This document shows positions 1 through 9,753 of a stretch of DNA of 64,000 nt, one piece after another. The position numbers were made by a program, and so were the translations under genes. The notes under the pieces were generated by a model. It was given only the letters and a program-made list of their open reading frames with translations. It made no database searches and had not been told where the DNA came from. The first letter of the stretch is position 1. Every line of letters starts with the position of its first letter. The DNA comes from CAWAND01 sp963797485 (lineage in GTDB: Bacteria > Chloroflexota > Anaerolineae > Anaerolineales > E44-bin32), in NCBI GenBank assembly GCA_963797485.1, contig CAWCPF010000003.1, positions 744,001 through 808,000 of the forward strand, in the 5' to 3' direction.

Positions 1-578
1 GCGCGGTCGAGGAGGCGCTGACGCGCTGGGAGGCGGAAGACCGGCCGGCCCTGGGCCAGTTTGTCTACCGCGCCCCTGAGACCAGCGCCTACCATCCCGA
101 GACGGGCGAGTCGACGCCCAACTTCGCTTATGGCTATGTGGCTGAATCGGTGACCGTCGAGGTGGACACCCAAACCGGTCAAGTTCGCCTGCTAAAGGTG
201 GTGTGCGCCGACGATGTCGGCCGGGCGATCAACCCTCAGCAGGTGCAGGGGCAGATCGAGGGCGGAGTGGTGCAGGCTGCCGGCTACAGTGTGCTGGAGA
301 ACTTCGTCCAGACCGATGGGCGTGTCCAGACGCCTCACTTCTCCACCTACCTGATACCCGGCATCCTGGACATCCCGGACGAAGTCCAAAGCGTGATAGT
401 CGAACACCTTGACCCTCGTGGACCCTGGGGGGCGCGCGGTATGGCCGAAATGCCCTTCATCCCACTGGCGGCGGCAGTCACAGCCGCTGTGCGCCAGGCC
501 ACCGGGGTGTGGTTCGATACTTTCCCCTTGACCCCCGAGCGGGTGCTGGCCGGCCTCAAGTCAGCCGACGGCCGATGA
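1..578 (+). CDS. Xanthine dehydrogenase-family molybdopterin-binding subunit, C-terminal part
   Basis: This is the last 190 or so codons of a molybdenum hydroxylase large subunit; the reading frame is already open at base 3 and the gene starts outside the window. The family oxidises purines, aldehydes or CO at a Mo-pterin centre. Visible family marks are the segment CADDVGRAINPQQVQGQIEGG, typical of the second Mo-binding domain, and GPWGARGMAEMP near the end, which holds the conserved catalytic Glu. The next gene starts four bases before this one stops, and the following genes are selenium/molybdenum hydroxylase accessory factors, so this may be a selenium-dependent hydroxylase. The substrate cannot be told from this fragment. 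Confidence 0.85.
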   Translation, partial: AVEEALTRWEAEDRPALGQFVYRAPETSAYHPETGESTPNFAYGYVAESVTVEVDTQTGQVRLLKVVCADDVGRAINPQQVQGQIEGGVVQAAGYSVLENFVQTDGRVQTPHFSTYLIPGILDIPDEVQSVIVEHLDPRGPWGARGMAEMPFIPLAAAVTAAVRQATGVWFDTFPLTPERVLAGLKSADGR

Positions 579-1394
579 ACGCCCGCGGCCCGCTGATTGT
601 GCTCCGGGGCGGCGGCGACCTGGCCACAGGCGTGGCTTTCCGCCTGCACAATGCCGCCTTCGATGTGGTGGTCACCGAGACCCGTCAGCCGCTGGCGGTG
701 CGGCGGCTGGTCTCGCTGGCCGAGGCGGTCTACGCCGGCCGAAATCGTCATCGAGGGCTTGACCGGCATCCTAGCCCGCGACGGCGCAGACGTCCCGGCC
801 ATCCTCGCCGACGGCCATGTTCCGGTTGTGGTTGATCCCGATCTGCAATCGGTGGGCAGCTTGAGCTGGGCGGCGCTGGTCGACGGGCGCATGCGCAAGA
901 AGCCCTCCGACCTGCCGCTAACCGCCGCGCCCCTGGTGATCGGGCTTGGCCCCGGCTTTACGGCCGGCCTGGACTGCCACGCCGTGGTGGAGACCAATCG
1001 GGGACACCACATGGGGCGCGTCTACTGGCAGGGCTCGGCCGAGCCCGACACCGGGGTTCCGGAAGCGGTCCAAGGTTTCGAAGTCGACCGCGTCCTGCGA
1101 GCTCCGGTGGACGGCTTGCTCGTAGCCGAGGCCCGGTTGGGCGATTTAATTCGGCGCGGCCAGATTATCGCCCGGGTGGGCGGTCAGCCGGTCGAAGCGG
1201 CCTTCGCTGGGGCGCTGCGCGGCCTGATCCACGACGGCGTGGAGGTCAGGGCAGGGATGAAGATCGGCGATCTGGATCCGCGCTGCGATCCAAGCTACTG
1301 CAAGCTGATCTCGGACAAATCCCTGGCGGTCGGCGGCGGCGTGATGGAGGCGCTCTTGTCCCGCCCGGACATCCGGCGCCGGCTGGCGGATTGA
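575..1394 (+). CDS. yqeB: YqeB/EF2563-family selenium-dependent molybdenum hydroxylase accessory protein (frameshifted)
   Basis: The ATG at 575 overlaps the stop of the hydroxylase gene. The N-terminal half carries a glycine-rich nucleotide-binding stretch, LRGGGDLATGVAFRL; the C-terminal half runs from EIVIEGL to the end at 1394 in another frame. The two match as one protein if one extra C near 739-740 is removed, giving AVYAGEIVIEG across the joint. Members of this family co-occur with selenium-dependent molybdenum hydroxylases and are thought to help mature their cofactor; the exact reaction is not established. The following gene begins directly after the stop. The indel is more likely a sequence error than decay because both halves are well conserved. 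Confidence 0.75.
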
Positions 1395-2732
1395 GTGCGC
1401 CTCACCCAGGCGCTTCGCCTCAACCCGGGCGCAGCCGCCGCCTTCACCGGCGCCGGCGGCAAGTCGGCTGCCCTGGGCCGCTTGGCGCGAGAGGCGACCC
1501 CCGAACTCCCCGTCTTGCTGACCACCACCACGCATCTCAGCCTGGCGCAGTCGGCGCTGGCGGAGATCCACTTGATTGTGACCTCCCCGGGCGACCAGGT
1601 GCAGGTCGAGGCCGGGATGGATTCGGCCCGGAGTGTGCTGGTCACCGGTCCCCAAATGGAAACCGAGCCGCGCTGGACCTCGCCCGGCTCCGAAGTGCTC
1701 GAGCGCCTGCATCATCTGGCAGAGCGCCGCGGGGCGATCCTGGCGATTGAGGCGGATGGGTCCCGGCAGAAGCCGATCAAAGCCCCGGCCGAGCACGAAC
1801 CGCTTGTGCCAGATTTCACAAATACCCTGGTCCCGGTGATGGGGGCCACAGCTGTGGGGCGCCCAATCGGGCCGGAGGCGGTCCACCGCCCGGAGCGGGT
1901 GGCGGAGGTGCTGGGCATGGCCATGGGGGAGACGTTGACGGCCGCGGCCGTCGCTCGGCTGCTGGTCTCGGCGCAGGGCGGGTTGAAGGGGCGGCCGGCA
2001 GGTGCCGAGGTGCGGGCGCTGATCCAGCAGGTCGATGAACCCGAGCGGCGGGCGGCGGCGGAGATCGTGGCCGGTCTAGCTTTGGCTGAGCCGGCGATTC
2101 GGGCTGTGTGCCTGTCCGCATCCGAGGCGGGGGGGTCATTCTTGGCGGTTCACGGGCGGGTCGGGGCGGTCATCCTGGCCGCCGGCGGCTCCCGCCGATA
2201 TGGCCGCCCCAAGCTGCTCGAGCCCTGGCGCGGCGAGCCGGTCATCCGGCACGCTGTGCGCGCCGCCATCGAGTTGGGCCTGTCGCCCATCGTGCTGGTT
2301 GTTGGTGACCAGGCCGACCGCGTGTCGGCAGCCGTAGACGGCTTCTCCATCGAGACGGCAGTCAACCTCGACTGGGAGGCGGGTCAATCCGGCTCGATGC
2401 GCCTGGGCCTGGGGCGCGTGTGCGACCAGGTCGAGGCCGTGGCCTTCATACTAGGCGACATGCCCATGGTCCAACCCGGTCTCGTCCAGCGTCTGGTCGA
2501 ACGCCACCGGCAGACCCTGGCGCCGGTCATCGTGCCGTGGGCCGATGGGCGGCGCGGCAATCCGGCGCTGTTCGACCGGGTCACGTTCGACGCTCTGGAC
2601 CAGGTCACCGGCGACACCGGAGGCCGGGCGATCCTGGATGGCTTTGACCTCGAACGCGTGGACTGGGATCCCAAGTCGTTTTTCGACCTGGATGTGCCCG
2701 AGGATATGGACTGGCTGAAGCGGCAAGGATGA
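1395..2732 (+). CDS. YqeC-MocA fusion: selenium cofactor protein joined to molybdenum cofactor nucleotidyltransferase
   Basis: A 445-residue protein starting at a GTG that abuts the upstream stop. Residues 1 to about 245 resemble YqeC, with a P-loop-like GAGGKSA at 19-25. Residues about 255-445 form a MobA/MocA-type nucleotidyltransferase with the signature VILAAGGSRRYGRPK near 258-272 and the metal-site GDMPM near 353. MocA adds CMP to molybdopterin (MobA adds GMP); hydroxylases of the xanthine dehydrogenase family use the MocA product or a further modified form. The two activities are usually separate genes. The fusion and its place after the hydroxylase and yqeB suggest one cofactor-maturation operon. 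CTP or GTP preference cannot be read from the sequence. Confidence 0.8.
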   Translation: MRLTQALRLNPGAAAAFTGAGGKSAALGRLAREATPELPVLLTTTTHLSLAQSALAEIHLIVTSPGDQVQVEAGMDSARSVLVTGPQMETEPRWTSPGSEVLERLHHLAERRGAILAIEADGSRQKPIKAPAEHEPLVPDFTNTLVPVMGATAVGRPIGPEAVHRPERVAEVLGMAMGETLTAAAVARLLVSAQGGLKGRPAGAEVRALIQQVDEPERRAAAEIVAGLALAEPAIRAVCLSASEAGGSFLAVHGRVGAVILAAGGSRRYGRPKLLEPWRGEPVIRHAVRAAIELGLSPIVLVVGDQADRVSAAVDGFSIETAVNLDWEAGQSGSMRLGLGRVCDQVEAVAFILGDMPMVQPGLVQRLVERHRQTLAPVIVPWADGRRGNPALFDRVTFDALDQVTGDTGGRAILDGFDLERVDWDPKSFFDLDVPEDMDWLKRQG

Positions 2733-2753
2733 GGCCTGGGATCAGGGGGTGAT

Positions 2754-2781
2754 TGCTGGGGCTTCGGCGCTCAGGTATACT
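2754..2781 (+). promoter_or_regulatory. Putative sigma-70-type promoter of the receiver-domain gene
   Basis: TTGCTG at 2754-2759 and TATACT at 2776-2781 are separated by 16 bases. Transcription would start near 2788, about 30 bases before the GTG start at 2820. A GGGAGG ribosome site lies at 2808-2813. Confidence 0.5.
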
Positions 2782-2819
2782 GCGGCTCCCATACGGGGTC
2801 GCACCAAGGGAGGTCGGGG

Positions 2820-3200
2820 GTGCAGGCGCAGACAATCCTGATCGTCGATGATGAAGCCATGACGGCCGAGATGTTCAGCCTGATGCTGGAAGATCAGGGG
2901 TACCACACCGTCGTGGTCCACGGCACAGGCACGGCCATCCGCTCGCTGCGCCAGGGACGGCCGGATTTGGTGCTGGTCGACGTCATGATGCCGGGGCTGT
3001 CGGGCCTCGAGCTGTGCCGATTCATCCGCCGCGAGCCCGAGCTATCCGACCTGCCCGTGATCGTCGTCTCGGCCATGAGCCAGCCCGAAGACATCCAGGC
3101 TGGGAAAGACGCCGGGGCCAGCCAGTATCTGACCAAGCCCATCTCCAAAGCCGACCTGCTCGAAGGTCTGGAGGCCGCCCTGAAGCAGCCCCGCCCGTAA
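2820..3200 (+). CDS. Single-domain response regulator (CheY-like receiver)
   Basis: A 126-residue stand-alone receiver domain without an output domain. The acidic pair D10/D11, the phospho-acceptor D54 in LVLVDVMMPG, the switch residue S84 and the conserved K106 in LTKP are all present, so phosphorylation is expected. The start is a GTG preceded by GGGAGG. No histidine kinase is adjacent: the upstream neighbours are cofactor genes and downstream is aspS with its own promoter. It may act as a phosphorelay intermediate or bind a partner protein; the target is unknown. Confidence 0.85.
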   Translation: MQAQTILIVDDEAMTAEMFSLMLEDQGYHTVVVHGTGTAIRSLRQGRPDLVLVDVMMPGLSGLELCRFIRREPELSDLPVIVVSAMSQPEDIQAGKDAGASQYLTKPISKADLLEGLEAALKQPRP

Positions 3201-3207
3201 AGCCGCG

Positions 3208-3237
3208 TTGACCGCGCCGGCGAGCGGATGCTATAAT
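3208..3237 (+). promoter_or_regulatory. Promoter of the aspS leader
   Basis: TTGACC at 3208-3213 and a perfect TATAAT at 3232-3237 with 18-base spacing. The expected start point, near 3244, lies just before a ribosome site (GGAG, 3249-3252) and a 19-codon open frame, as in a classical attenuator. Confidence 0.7.
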
Positions 3238-3261
3238 CGGCGGCACTTGGAGCAAGCTCTC

Positions 3262-3321
3262 ATGGCACCCTACAGATTGGATCCCAACGTCAACGCCAAC
3301 CCGAATCGCAGGCGGCGGTAG
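3262..3321 (+). CDS. Asn-rich leader peptide of aspS attenuator (19 aa)
   Basis: The ATG at 3262 sits 9 bases after GGAG and encodes MAPYRLDPNVNANPNRRRR followed by TAG. Four Asn codons (AAC three times, AAT once) and one Asp codon fall within nine consecutive codons. The last Arg codons form GGCGGCGG at 3311-3318, the exact complement of CCGCCGCC at 3361-3368, which is the left arm of the downstream terminator. A ribosome stalled on the Asn codons would leave 3311-3318 free to pair and block the terminator; a ribosome reaching the stop codon would cover it. The pairing is read from sequence; the regulation is inferred. Confidence 0.7.
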   Translation: MAPYRLDPNVNANPNRRRR

Positions 3322-3361
3322 GCAGGCGCCCCCGCACCATCGTCACGCGGGAGAACCCCTC

Positions 3362-3402
3362 CGCCGCCCGGCCAGCACCAGTCGGGCGGCGTCGTTTTTT
3401 TT
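3362..3402 (+). terminator. Attenuator terminator upstream of aspS
   Basis: A perfect 9-bp stem, CGCCGCCCG (3362-3370) with CGGGCGGCG (3383-3391), is followed by TCG and a run of eight T. It lies between the leader peptide and the aspS ribosome site. The hairpin arm overlaps the sequence that can pair with the end of the leader peptide frame, so the two structures exclude each other. Confidence 0.8.
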
Positions 3403-3416
3403 GATCGGGAGGCCTC

Positions 3417-5207
<1,791 letters not shown>

Positions 5208-5226
5208 GTCGTGGTATACATAGGTC

Positions 5227-5397
5227 AGTCCCTGCGATGCTCGTGATGCGGCATATCGTTTTGAGCCAACATTCACAAAGAGGGAACCCAACTCAGGTGG
5301 GCCACGCGATAGGCTGCGGCCAAGGCGAAACTCACCGGTAGGTCCCCACCTGCGAAAGCAGGTTCAAAACCTGGCGGCACACGGCATGGCGGGGAAT
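5227..5397 (+). ncRNA. ssrS: 6S RNA (RNA polymerase-binding regulatory RNA)
   Basis: The 5' end (CCCTGCGATGCTCGTGATG, about 5230-5249) can pair with the 3' end (GGCGGCACACGGCATGGCGG, about 5373-5393) to form the long interrupted closing stem of 6S RNA. The GATGCTCG and GGCGGCA segments resemble those of E. coli 6S RNA. The length, about 170 nt, is right, and no protein frame is plausible here. 6S RNA mimics an open promoter and binds housekeeping RNA polymerase. A promoter lies just upstream and a strong terminator begins at 5424. The call rests on end pairing and remembered consensus only; a covariance-model match would settle it. Confidence 0.65.
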
Positions 5398-5423
5398 TCT
5401 TTGCCAGAGGCTGTTGATGATGA

Positions 5424-5455
5424 AACGGTGGGCGCGCCCACCGTTCTTTTTTTTG
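5424..5455 (+). terminator. Rho-independent terminator after 6S RNA
   Basis: A perfect palindrome AACGGTGGG-CGCG-CCCACCGTT (5424-5445) is followed by C and a run of nine T. It probably ends transcription of aspS and/or the 6S RNA. Confidence 0.8.
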
Positions 5456-5682
5456 TCCTGTCGTGCTCCGCACGCTCGGGTGCTCCTGTGCCTTGGGACT
5501 CGTCCTGCTGCCCGTCAGAGAGTGCCCATGGCCTCACCCTCCGCCTCACTCTCTCCTTCACCCGAGGTCGGCTGACCCCTTTTACAACCCAATGCCTTCC
5601 ACCTCACCCCCTGCCCCCTCTCCGCTGGGAACGCAACCAATTCAACAGGTCACGTTTACGGAGAGGGGGAGAGGTTTCAAAA

Positions 5683-5713
5683 GGAGAAGGGTGAGCGAAG
5701 CTCGCCCTTCTCC
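5683..5713. repeat. Near-perfect 31-bp palindrome
   Basis: GGAGAAGGGTGAGC-GAA-GCTCGCCCTTCTCC forms a 14-bp stem with one mismatch and a GAA loop. It sits in a non-coding stretch rich in GGGGAGAGG and its complement CCCCTCTCC (about 5600-5780), which together form a larger imperfect inverted repeat. It resembles interspersed palindromic elements; no T-run follows, so it is not an obvious terminator. Confidence 0.6.
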
Positions 5714-5764
5714 TTTGATCTTCATCCCCTCCCCCTGGGATTTGAGGTGCGATCAGGTTTGTAG

Positions 5765-6036
5765 TGCGACCCAGGGGGAGGGGCCGGGGGTGGGGGTCGA
5801 GAGGGGCGCCAACCCGTTCGCCTCACGCAACCCAGGGGGAGGGGCCGGGGTGGGGGTCGAGAGGGGCGCCACCCGTTCGCCTCACGCAACCCAGGGGGAG
5901 GGGCCGGGGTGGGGGCCGAGAGGGGCGCCAACCCGTTCGCCTCACGCAACCCAGGGGAAGGGGCCGGGGTGGGGGCCGAGAGGGGCGCCAACCCGTTCGC
6001 CTCACGCAACCCAGGGGAAGGGGCCGAGGGGCTCAT
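5765..6036. repeat. Tandem array of a 59-60 bp unit, about 4.5 copies
   Basis: Units begin with CGCAACCCAGGG at 5826, 5885, 5945 and 6005, with a first unit from about 5765 that has lost two bases of this start and a truncated last one. Each contains GGAGGGGCCGGGGTGGGGG and a CGCCAACCCGTTCGCCTCA tail. Copies differ by single-base changes and one-base indels, so the array is recent. Open frames through it are compositional artefacts. It fills most of the gap between 6S RNA and the recA promoter. Confidence 0.85.
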
Positions 6037-6061
6037 GCCACGCCTCAAGCCGGCGGTTATC

Positions 6062-6090
6062 TTGCGCCTGGCTAGCATCTCAGGTAGACT
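6062..6090 (+). promoter_or_regulatory. recA promoter
   Basis: TTGCGC (6062-6067) and TAGACT (6085-6090) are 17 bases apart, placing the start near 6097, directly on the palindrome described next. Confidence 0.5.
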
Positions 6091-6096
6091 CCCTTT

Positions 6097-6113
6097 GTTA
6101 ACTCGGTCTTAAC
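6097..6113. promoter_or_regulatory. Candidate SOS/LexA-type operator of recA
   Basis: GTTAA-N7-TTAAC is a perfect 5-bp inverted repeat in otherwise very GC-rich DNA, centred at 6105, right after the -10 box and 22 bases before the recA ATG. Position and symmetry suit a repressor site. LexA sites differ widely between phyla, so naming LexA is an inference from the recA context. Confidence 0.45.
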
Positions 6114-6134
6114 TTGCCGCTGAGGCCCTCACCC

Positions 6135-7156
6135 ATGTCCTCCGAACGCGAGAAAGCCCTCGACGCAGCTGTCGAACGCATCAAAAAACAGTACGGTGAC
6201 GGTGCGGTGATGAGGCTGGGGGAGAGTGCGAACCAGGCGGTGTCGGTGATTCCGACGGGGTCGCTGGCGCTGGATCTGGCTTTGGGGGTGGGGGGATTCC
6301 GCGAGGGCGGGTGACGGAGATCTACGGGCCGGAGGCGTCGGGGAAGACGACGCTGTGCCAGCACATTGTGGCCGAGGCGCAGCGAGCCGGGGGAGTGTGT
6401 GCGTACATAGACATGGAGCATGCGCTGGACCCGGCGTATGCGAGGCGGTGCGGGGTGGATGTGGACAATCTGTACATCTCGCAGCCGGACATGGGGGAGC
6501 AGGCGCTGGAGATCGCCGAGACGCTGGTAAGGAGCGGGGCGGTGGACGTGGTGGTGGTGGACTCGGTGGCGGCTTTGGTGCCGCGGGCCGAGATAGAGGG
6601 GGACATGGGGGATGCCACGATGGGGGCGCAGGCGCGGCTGATGAGCCAGGCGCTGAGGAAGCTATCTGGGGCGATCAAGCAGACGAACACGGCGATGGTG
6701 TTCACGAACCAGTTGAGGCAGAAGATCGGGGTGATGTTTGGGAACCCGGAGACGACGACGGGTGGGGTGGCGTTGAAATACTATGCGTCGGTGAGGCTGG
6801 ACGTGAGGCGGATCGAGAGCATCAAGGTAGGCCAGGAGATCATTGGGAACCGGGCGCGGGTGCGGGTGGTGAAGAACAAAGTAGCGCCGCCGTTTCGGGT
6901 GGCGGAATTCGACATCATGTACAACGAGGGGATCTCGAAGGTGGGGGACCTGTTGGACATAGGGGTGGAGACGGGGTTGATCGAGAAACGCGGGTCGTTC
7001 TACACCTATGGGGAGACACGCCTGGGGCAGGGGCGGGAGAACGCCAAGGGGTACCTGAAGGACAACCCGGAACTGGCTCAGGCGCTGGAAACGCAAATTC
7101 GAGAGTCGGCGAAACTGCCGGCCTATGAAGACCAGGTCGAAGAAGTCGAAGGTTGA
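6135..7156 (+). CDS. recA: Recombinase RecA (one frameshift)
   Basis: RecA binds single-stranded DNA, promotes strand exchange and triggers SOS-repressor cleavage. The N-terminal part MSSEREKALDAAVERIKKQ and a complete core with Walker A GPEASGKTT, Walker B VDVVVVDSVAALVP and the loop-2 region TNQLRQKIGVMFGNPETTTGG are present. The frame breaks at a G-run near 6289-6296: adding one base gives GVGGIPRGRVTEIYG, the expected sequence. Since RecA is conserved and the rest is intact, a sequence error is far more likely than a pseudogene. Total length would be about 341 residues, normal for RecA. ATG 6135 is preferred over an in-frame ATG at 6114 because it matches the usual RecA N-terminus. Confidence 0.92.
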
Positions 7157-7555
7157 GGCGCCCGGGGTCGGGTGCCGAACAATTGAGAGCGCGGCACGAG
7201 CGGACGTGTGGTTGCCCGGCGGCGCGGCTCAGATTTGGCGACACAACTCGAGCATGCGATTTGACACCGCACGGATCGTGGACCGTTTGAAGGGCTCAGA
7301 TGTCGGGCCGGAAAGTACACTCCTCGCAGGTCGCGTCGGCGCTTTCGCGCGCCGACAAGTCCCGTCGGCTGATGAGCGCGCCGGCGACGGGGAGCCGGTG
7401 TTGATGGCTTCCGGCTAAGTATTTCGACCTCCCGGGCCGGCTGCCCGGCGGTGTCAGGTCTGTTTCGAACGCTAGATGATCGAGCTGTGTTGCTGCACGA
7501 GCCGCGTCCGGGATTCCGGGAACGCGGCTCGCGTGTTTTGGACAGGAGGCTTGCC
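7157..7555 (+). other. recA-recX intergenic region with strong hairpins
   Basis: About 400 bases without a convincing gene. It holds a GTCGGCGC-TTTC-GCGCGCCGAC hairpin near 7337-7358, a CCGG-rich stretch, and a terminator-like hairpin at 7499-7530 just before the recX ribosome site. A structured leader or small RNA is possible, but no known RNA family was recognised. Confidence 0.4.
7499..7540 (+). terminator. Hairpin with short T-run in the recX leader
   Basis: GAGCCGCGT (7499-7507) pairs perfectly with ACGCGGCTC (7522-7530), followed by GCGTGTTTTG. It ends 4 bases before the AGGAGG of recX and could separate recA from recX or act as an attenuator. Confidence 0.5.
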
Positions 7556-8200
7556 ACGCAGGGGCAAATCACCGCCATCCGACGCCAATCGCGGCACACC
7601 GGGCGGGTGAGCATTGAATTGGAGGGCGCATTCGCTTTCGGGCTGGCCAGCATTCTGGCAGTCGGCTTGAAGGTGGGACAAACCCTGAGCGCGGCGCAAG
7701 TGGACGGGCTGCTGGCCAAGGACGAAGTTGAAGCCGGATACCAGCGCGCCGTCAAATGGGTGTCGCGGCGGCCGCGGTCGGAGCAGGAGATTGGCCGCTA
7801 CCTTCAGGGCAAGGGTCTGACCGAAGCGGCGCGACAGGCGGTCGTGGCGCAGCTCCGGACCTCGGGCTGGGTCGATGATGCGGCCTTTGCCCGGGAATGG
7901 GTGGAGAACCGGACCGCCTTCCGCCCGCGCGGCGCCGAAGCCCTGCGTTCGGAACTGCGGCGAAAAGGTGTGCCCGCCGGCGCCATCGATGCCGCGCTGA
8001 CGGGTTGGGACGAGACGGATGCGGTCTACCGGGCGGCGTGCAAGGCCGCCCGTCGCTATCAACAGGCTCATTGTGACGATTTTCACAAGCGGCTCAGCGC
8101 GTATCTGGCGCGCCGCGGGTTTCAGATGGACCAAATTCGAGCGGTGGTCCCGAGAGTGTGGAACGAGATCGCCGAGCAAGAAAGTGAGGGCCGGACGTGA
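7556..8200 (+). CDS. recX: Regulatory protein RecX
   Basis: RecX binds RecA filaments and limits their extension. The protein shows the three-helix repeat layout of the family: ITAIRRQSRHTGRVSIELEG and FAFGL at the start, then the arginine-rich repeat VSRRPRSEQEIGRYLQGKG and ELRRKGVPAGAIDAAL. The frame is open upstream to 7451, but the terminator-like hairpin at 7499-7530 and a perfect AGGAGG at 7544-7549 argue for a start after it. The only codon at proper spacing in this frame is ACG at 7556, either a rare start or a miscalled ATG. The stop overlaps the GTG start of rny (GTGA), so the two are translationally coupled. Confidence 0.8.
   Translation, partial: TQGQITAIRRQSRHTGRVSIELEGAFAFGLASILAVGLKVGQTLSAAQVDGLLAKDEVEAGYQRAVKWVSRRPRSEQEIGRYLQGKGLTEAARQAVVAQLRTSGWVDDAAFAREWVENRTAFRPRGAEALRSELRRKGVPAGAIDAALTGWDETDAVYRAACKAARRYQQAHCDDFHKRLSAYLARRGFQMDQIRAVVPRVWNEIAEQESEGRT
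8071..8088. promoter_or_regulatory. 18-bp palindrome inside recX (TTGTGAC-N4-TTCACAA)
   Basis: Matches the window-wide palindrome at 13 of 14 arm positions but lies inside recX, 109 bases before rny. It may be chance or an internal operator for rny. Confidence 0.25.
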
Positions 8201-9726
8201 CGACACCCATCCTGATCCTGGTCATCGTGTTGGGCGCGGCAGTGGGGGTTGGCCTGGGATACTTCATACGCCAGTCTCAACTCAGCCGCGAAGTGCAAGA
8301 GAAGCGCTCGGAAGCCGAAAAGATCATCGAGGCGGCCAAGGACGAGGCCCGCGAGCTGGAGCTCAAGGCCCGGGATGATGCCTTGCGCATCCGTGACTCG
8401 TCGGAGGCCGAGGCCACCCGCCGGCGGACCGAGCTCAATCGCGAGGACGAGCGCCTGCAGCGCCGCCGCTCCGAGCTCGACAACCGCCTCGAACATCTGG
8501 AGAGCCGCGAGCAGGCCCTCGGCAAACGCCAAAGCTCGATCGACAAGCGCGCCGATGAGGTCGAAGCGCGCTATGCCGAGATCATGGCCGAGTTGGAACG
8601 CGTATCGAGCATGACCCGCGACGAGGCCAAACAGCACCTGCTCAACGAAGTCGAGCAGGAAGCCCGGGCGGATATGGTGCGCATCATCCGCCAGATCGAG
8701 GAAGAGGCCCAGGTCGAGGGCGAGCGCCGGGCACGCGAGCTCATCGCCGACGCCATCCAGCGCGTGGCCTCCGACCATGTCTCCCAGATCACGGTTTCGG
8801 TCGTGCCGCTCCCCTCGGATGACATGAAGGGGCGCATCATCGGCCGCAACGGGCGCAACATCCGCGCCTTCGAGCAGGCGGCCGGAGTGGACGTGATCGT
8901 GGATGACACGCCTGAAGCCGTCACCATCTCATGCTTCGACCCGGTGCGGCGCGAGGTCGCCCGGCGCTCGATGGAAAACCTGGTGCTGGACGGCCGCATC
9001 CATCCGTCGCAGATCGAAAAAGTGGTCGACCAGATGCGCGAAGAGGTCGATCAGCTGATGGTCGAGGAGGGCGAGGCGGCCGCCTTCGAAGCCGGCGTAC
9101 ACGGCCTCAACCCGGAGATCATCAAGAAGCTCGGCCGGCTCAAGTTCCGTACCTCGTACGGCCAGAACCAGCTAGCGCACGCGGTTGAAACGGCCCAGAT
9201 CTCGAGCGTCATCGCCTCCGAGTTGGGCGCCAATCTCGATCTGGCGCGCGCCGGCGGGCTGCTGCACGATCTGGGCAAGGCGATGGACCATGAGGTCGAG
9301 GGCACGCATGCCTCCATTGGCGCCGAGTTCGCCCGCAGGCACGGGGTGCGGCCGGAGGTGGTCAATATCATCGCCTCCCATCACCACGAAGTCGAGCAGC
9401 AGTCAGTCGAAGCCGTCATCGTGGAAGCCGCCGACGCCATCAGCGGCGCCCGGCCCGGGGCGCGGCGCGAGAGCCTGGAAGACTACATCAAGCGTGTCAA
9501 GGCCCTGGAAGAGATCGCCAACTCATTCAAGGGGGTGGTCGAGAGCTATGCCCTGCAGGCCGGCCGGGAGATCCGGGTGATCGTTAAGCCGGACGACATC
9601 GACGACCTGGAGGCCACTCGCCTGGCGCGTAATGTGGCCAAGAAGATCGAGGAAGGCATGCAGTACCCCGGGCAGATCAAGGTGACCGTCATCCGCGAGA
9701 CCCGCGCCGTGGATTACGCCAAGTAG
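8197..9726 (+). CDS. rny: Ribonuclease Y
   Basis: A 509-residue membrane-anchored endoribonuclease that starts mRNA decay in many Gram-positive-type bacteria. In order: one N-terminal membrane helix (about 4-23), a long charged coiled coil (about 25-190), a KH RNA-binding domain with GRIIGRNGRNIRAFE (about 208-222), and an HD domain with GLLHDLGKAMDHE (about 353-365) and ASHHHEVE. Length and order match the family. The GTG start overlaps the recX stop. A strong terminator follows at 9754. Confidence 0.95.
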   Translation: MTTPILILVIVLGAAVGVGLGYFIRQSQLSREVQEKRSEAEKIIEAAKDEARELELKARDDALRIRDSSEAEATRRRTELNREDERLQRRRSELDNRLEHLESREQALGKRQSSIDKRADEVEARYAEIMAELERVSSMTRDEAKQHLLNEVEQEARADMVRIIRQIEEEAQVEGERRARELIADAIQRVASDHVSQITVSVVPLPSDDMKGRIIGRNGRNIRAFEQAAGVDVIVDDTPEAVTISCFDPVRREVARRSMENLVLDGRIHPSQIEKVVDQMREEVDQLMVEEGEAAAFEAGVHGLNPEIIKKLGRLKFRTSYGQNQLAHAVETAQISSVIASELGANLDLARAGGLLHDLGKAMDHEVEGTHASIGAEFARRHGVRPEVVNIIASHHHEVEQQSVEAVIVEAADAISGARPGARRESLEDYIKRVKALEEIANSFKGVVESYALQAGREIRVIVKPDDIDDLEATRLARNVAKKIEEGMQYPGQIKVTVIRETRAVDYAK

Positions 9727-9753
9727 CCCGAATCCATACCTGGTGAAAACAAG

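Noticed and set aside
5730..6110. Long open frames on both strands in the repeat array
   Set aside because: They follow from the 59-60 bp GC-rich repeat, have no start signals and differ in frame between units.
7375..7425. CTGATGAG core suggesting a hammerhead ribozyme
   Set aside because: The required GAAA segment and the third stem are absent.
7476..7610. Short frame MIELCCCTSR with three successive Cys codons before recX, as a possible Cys leader peptide
   Set aside because: No ribosome site before the ATG, the frame runs through the hairpin and past the recX start to about 7610, and RecX has no link to cysteine.
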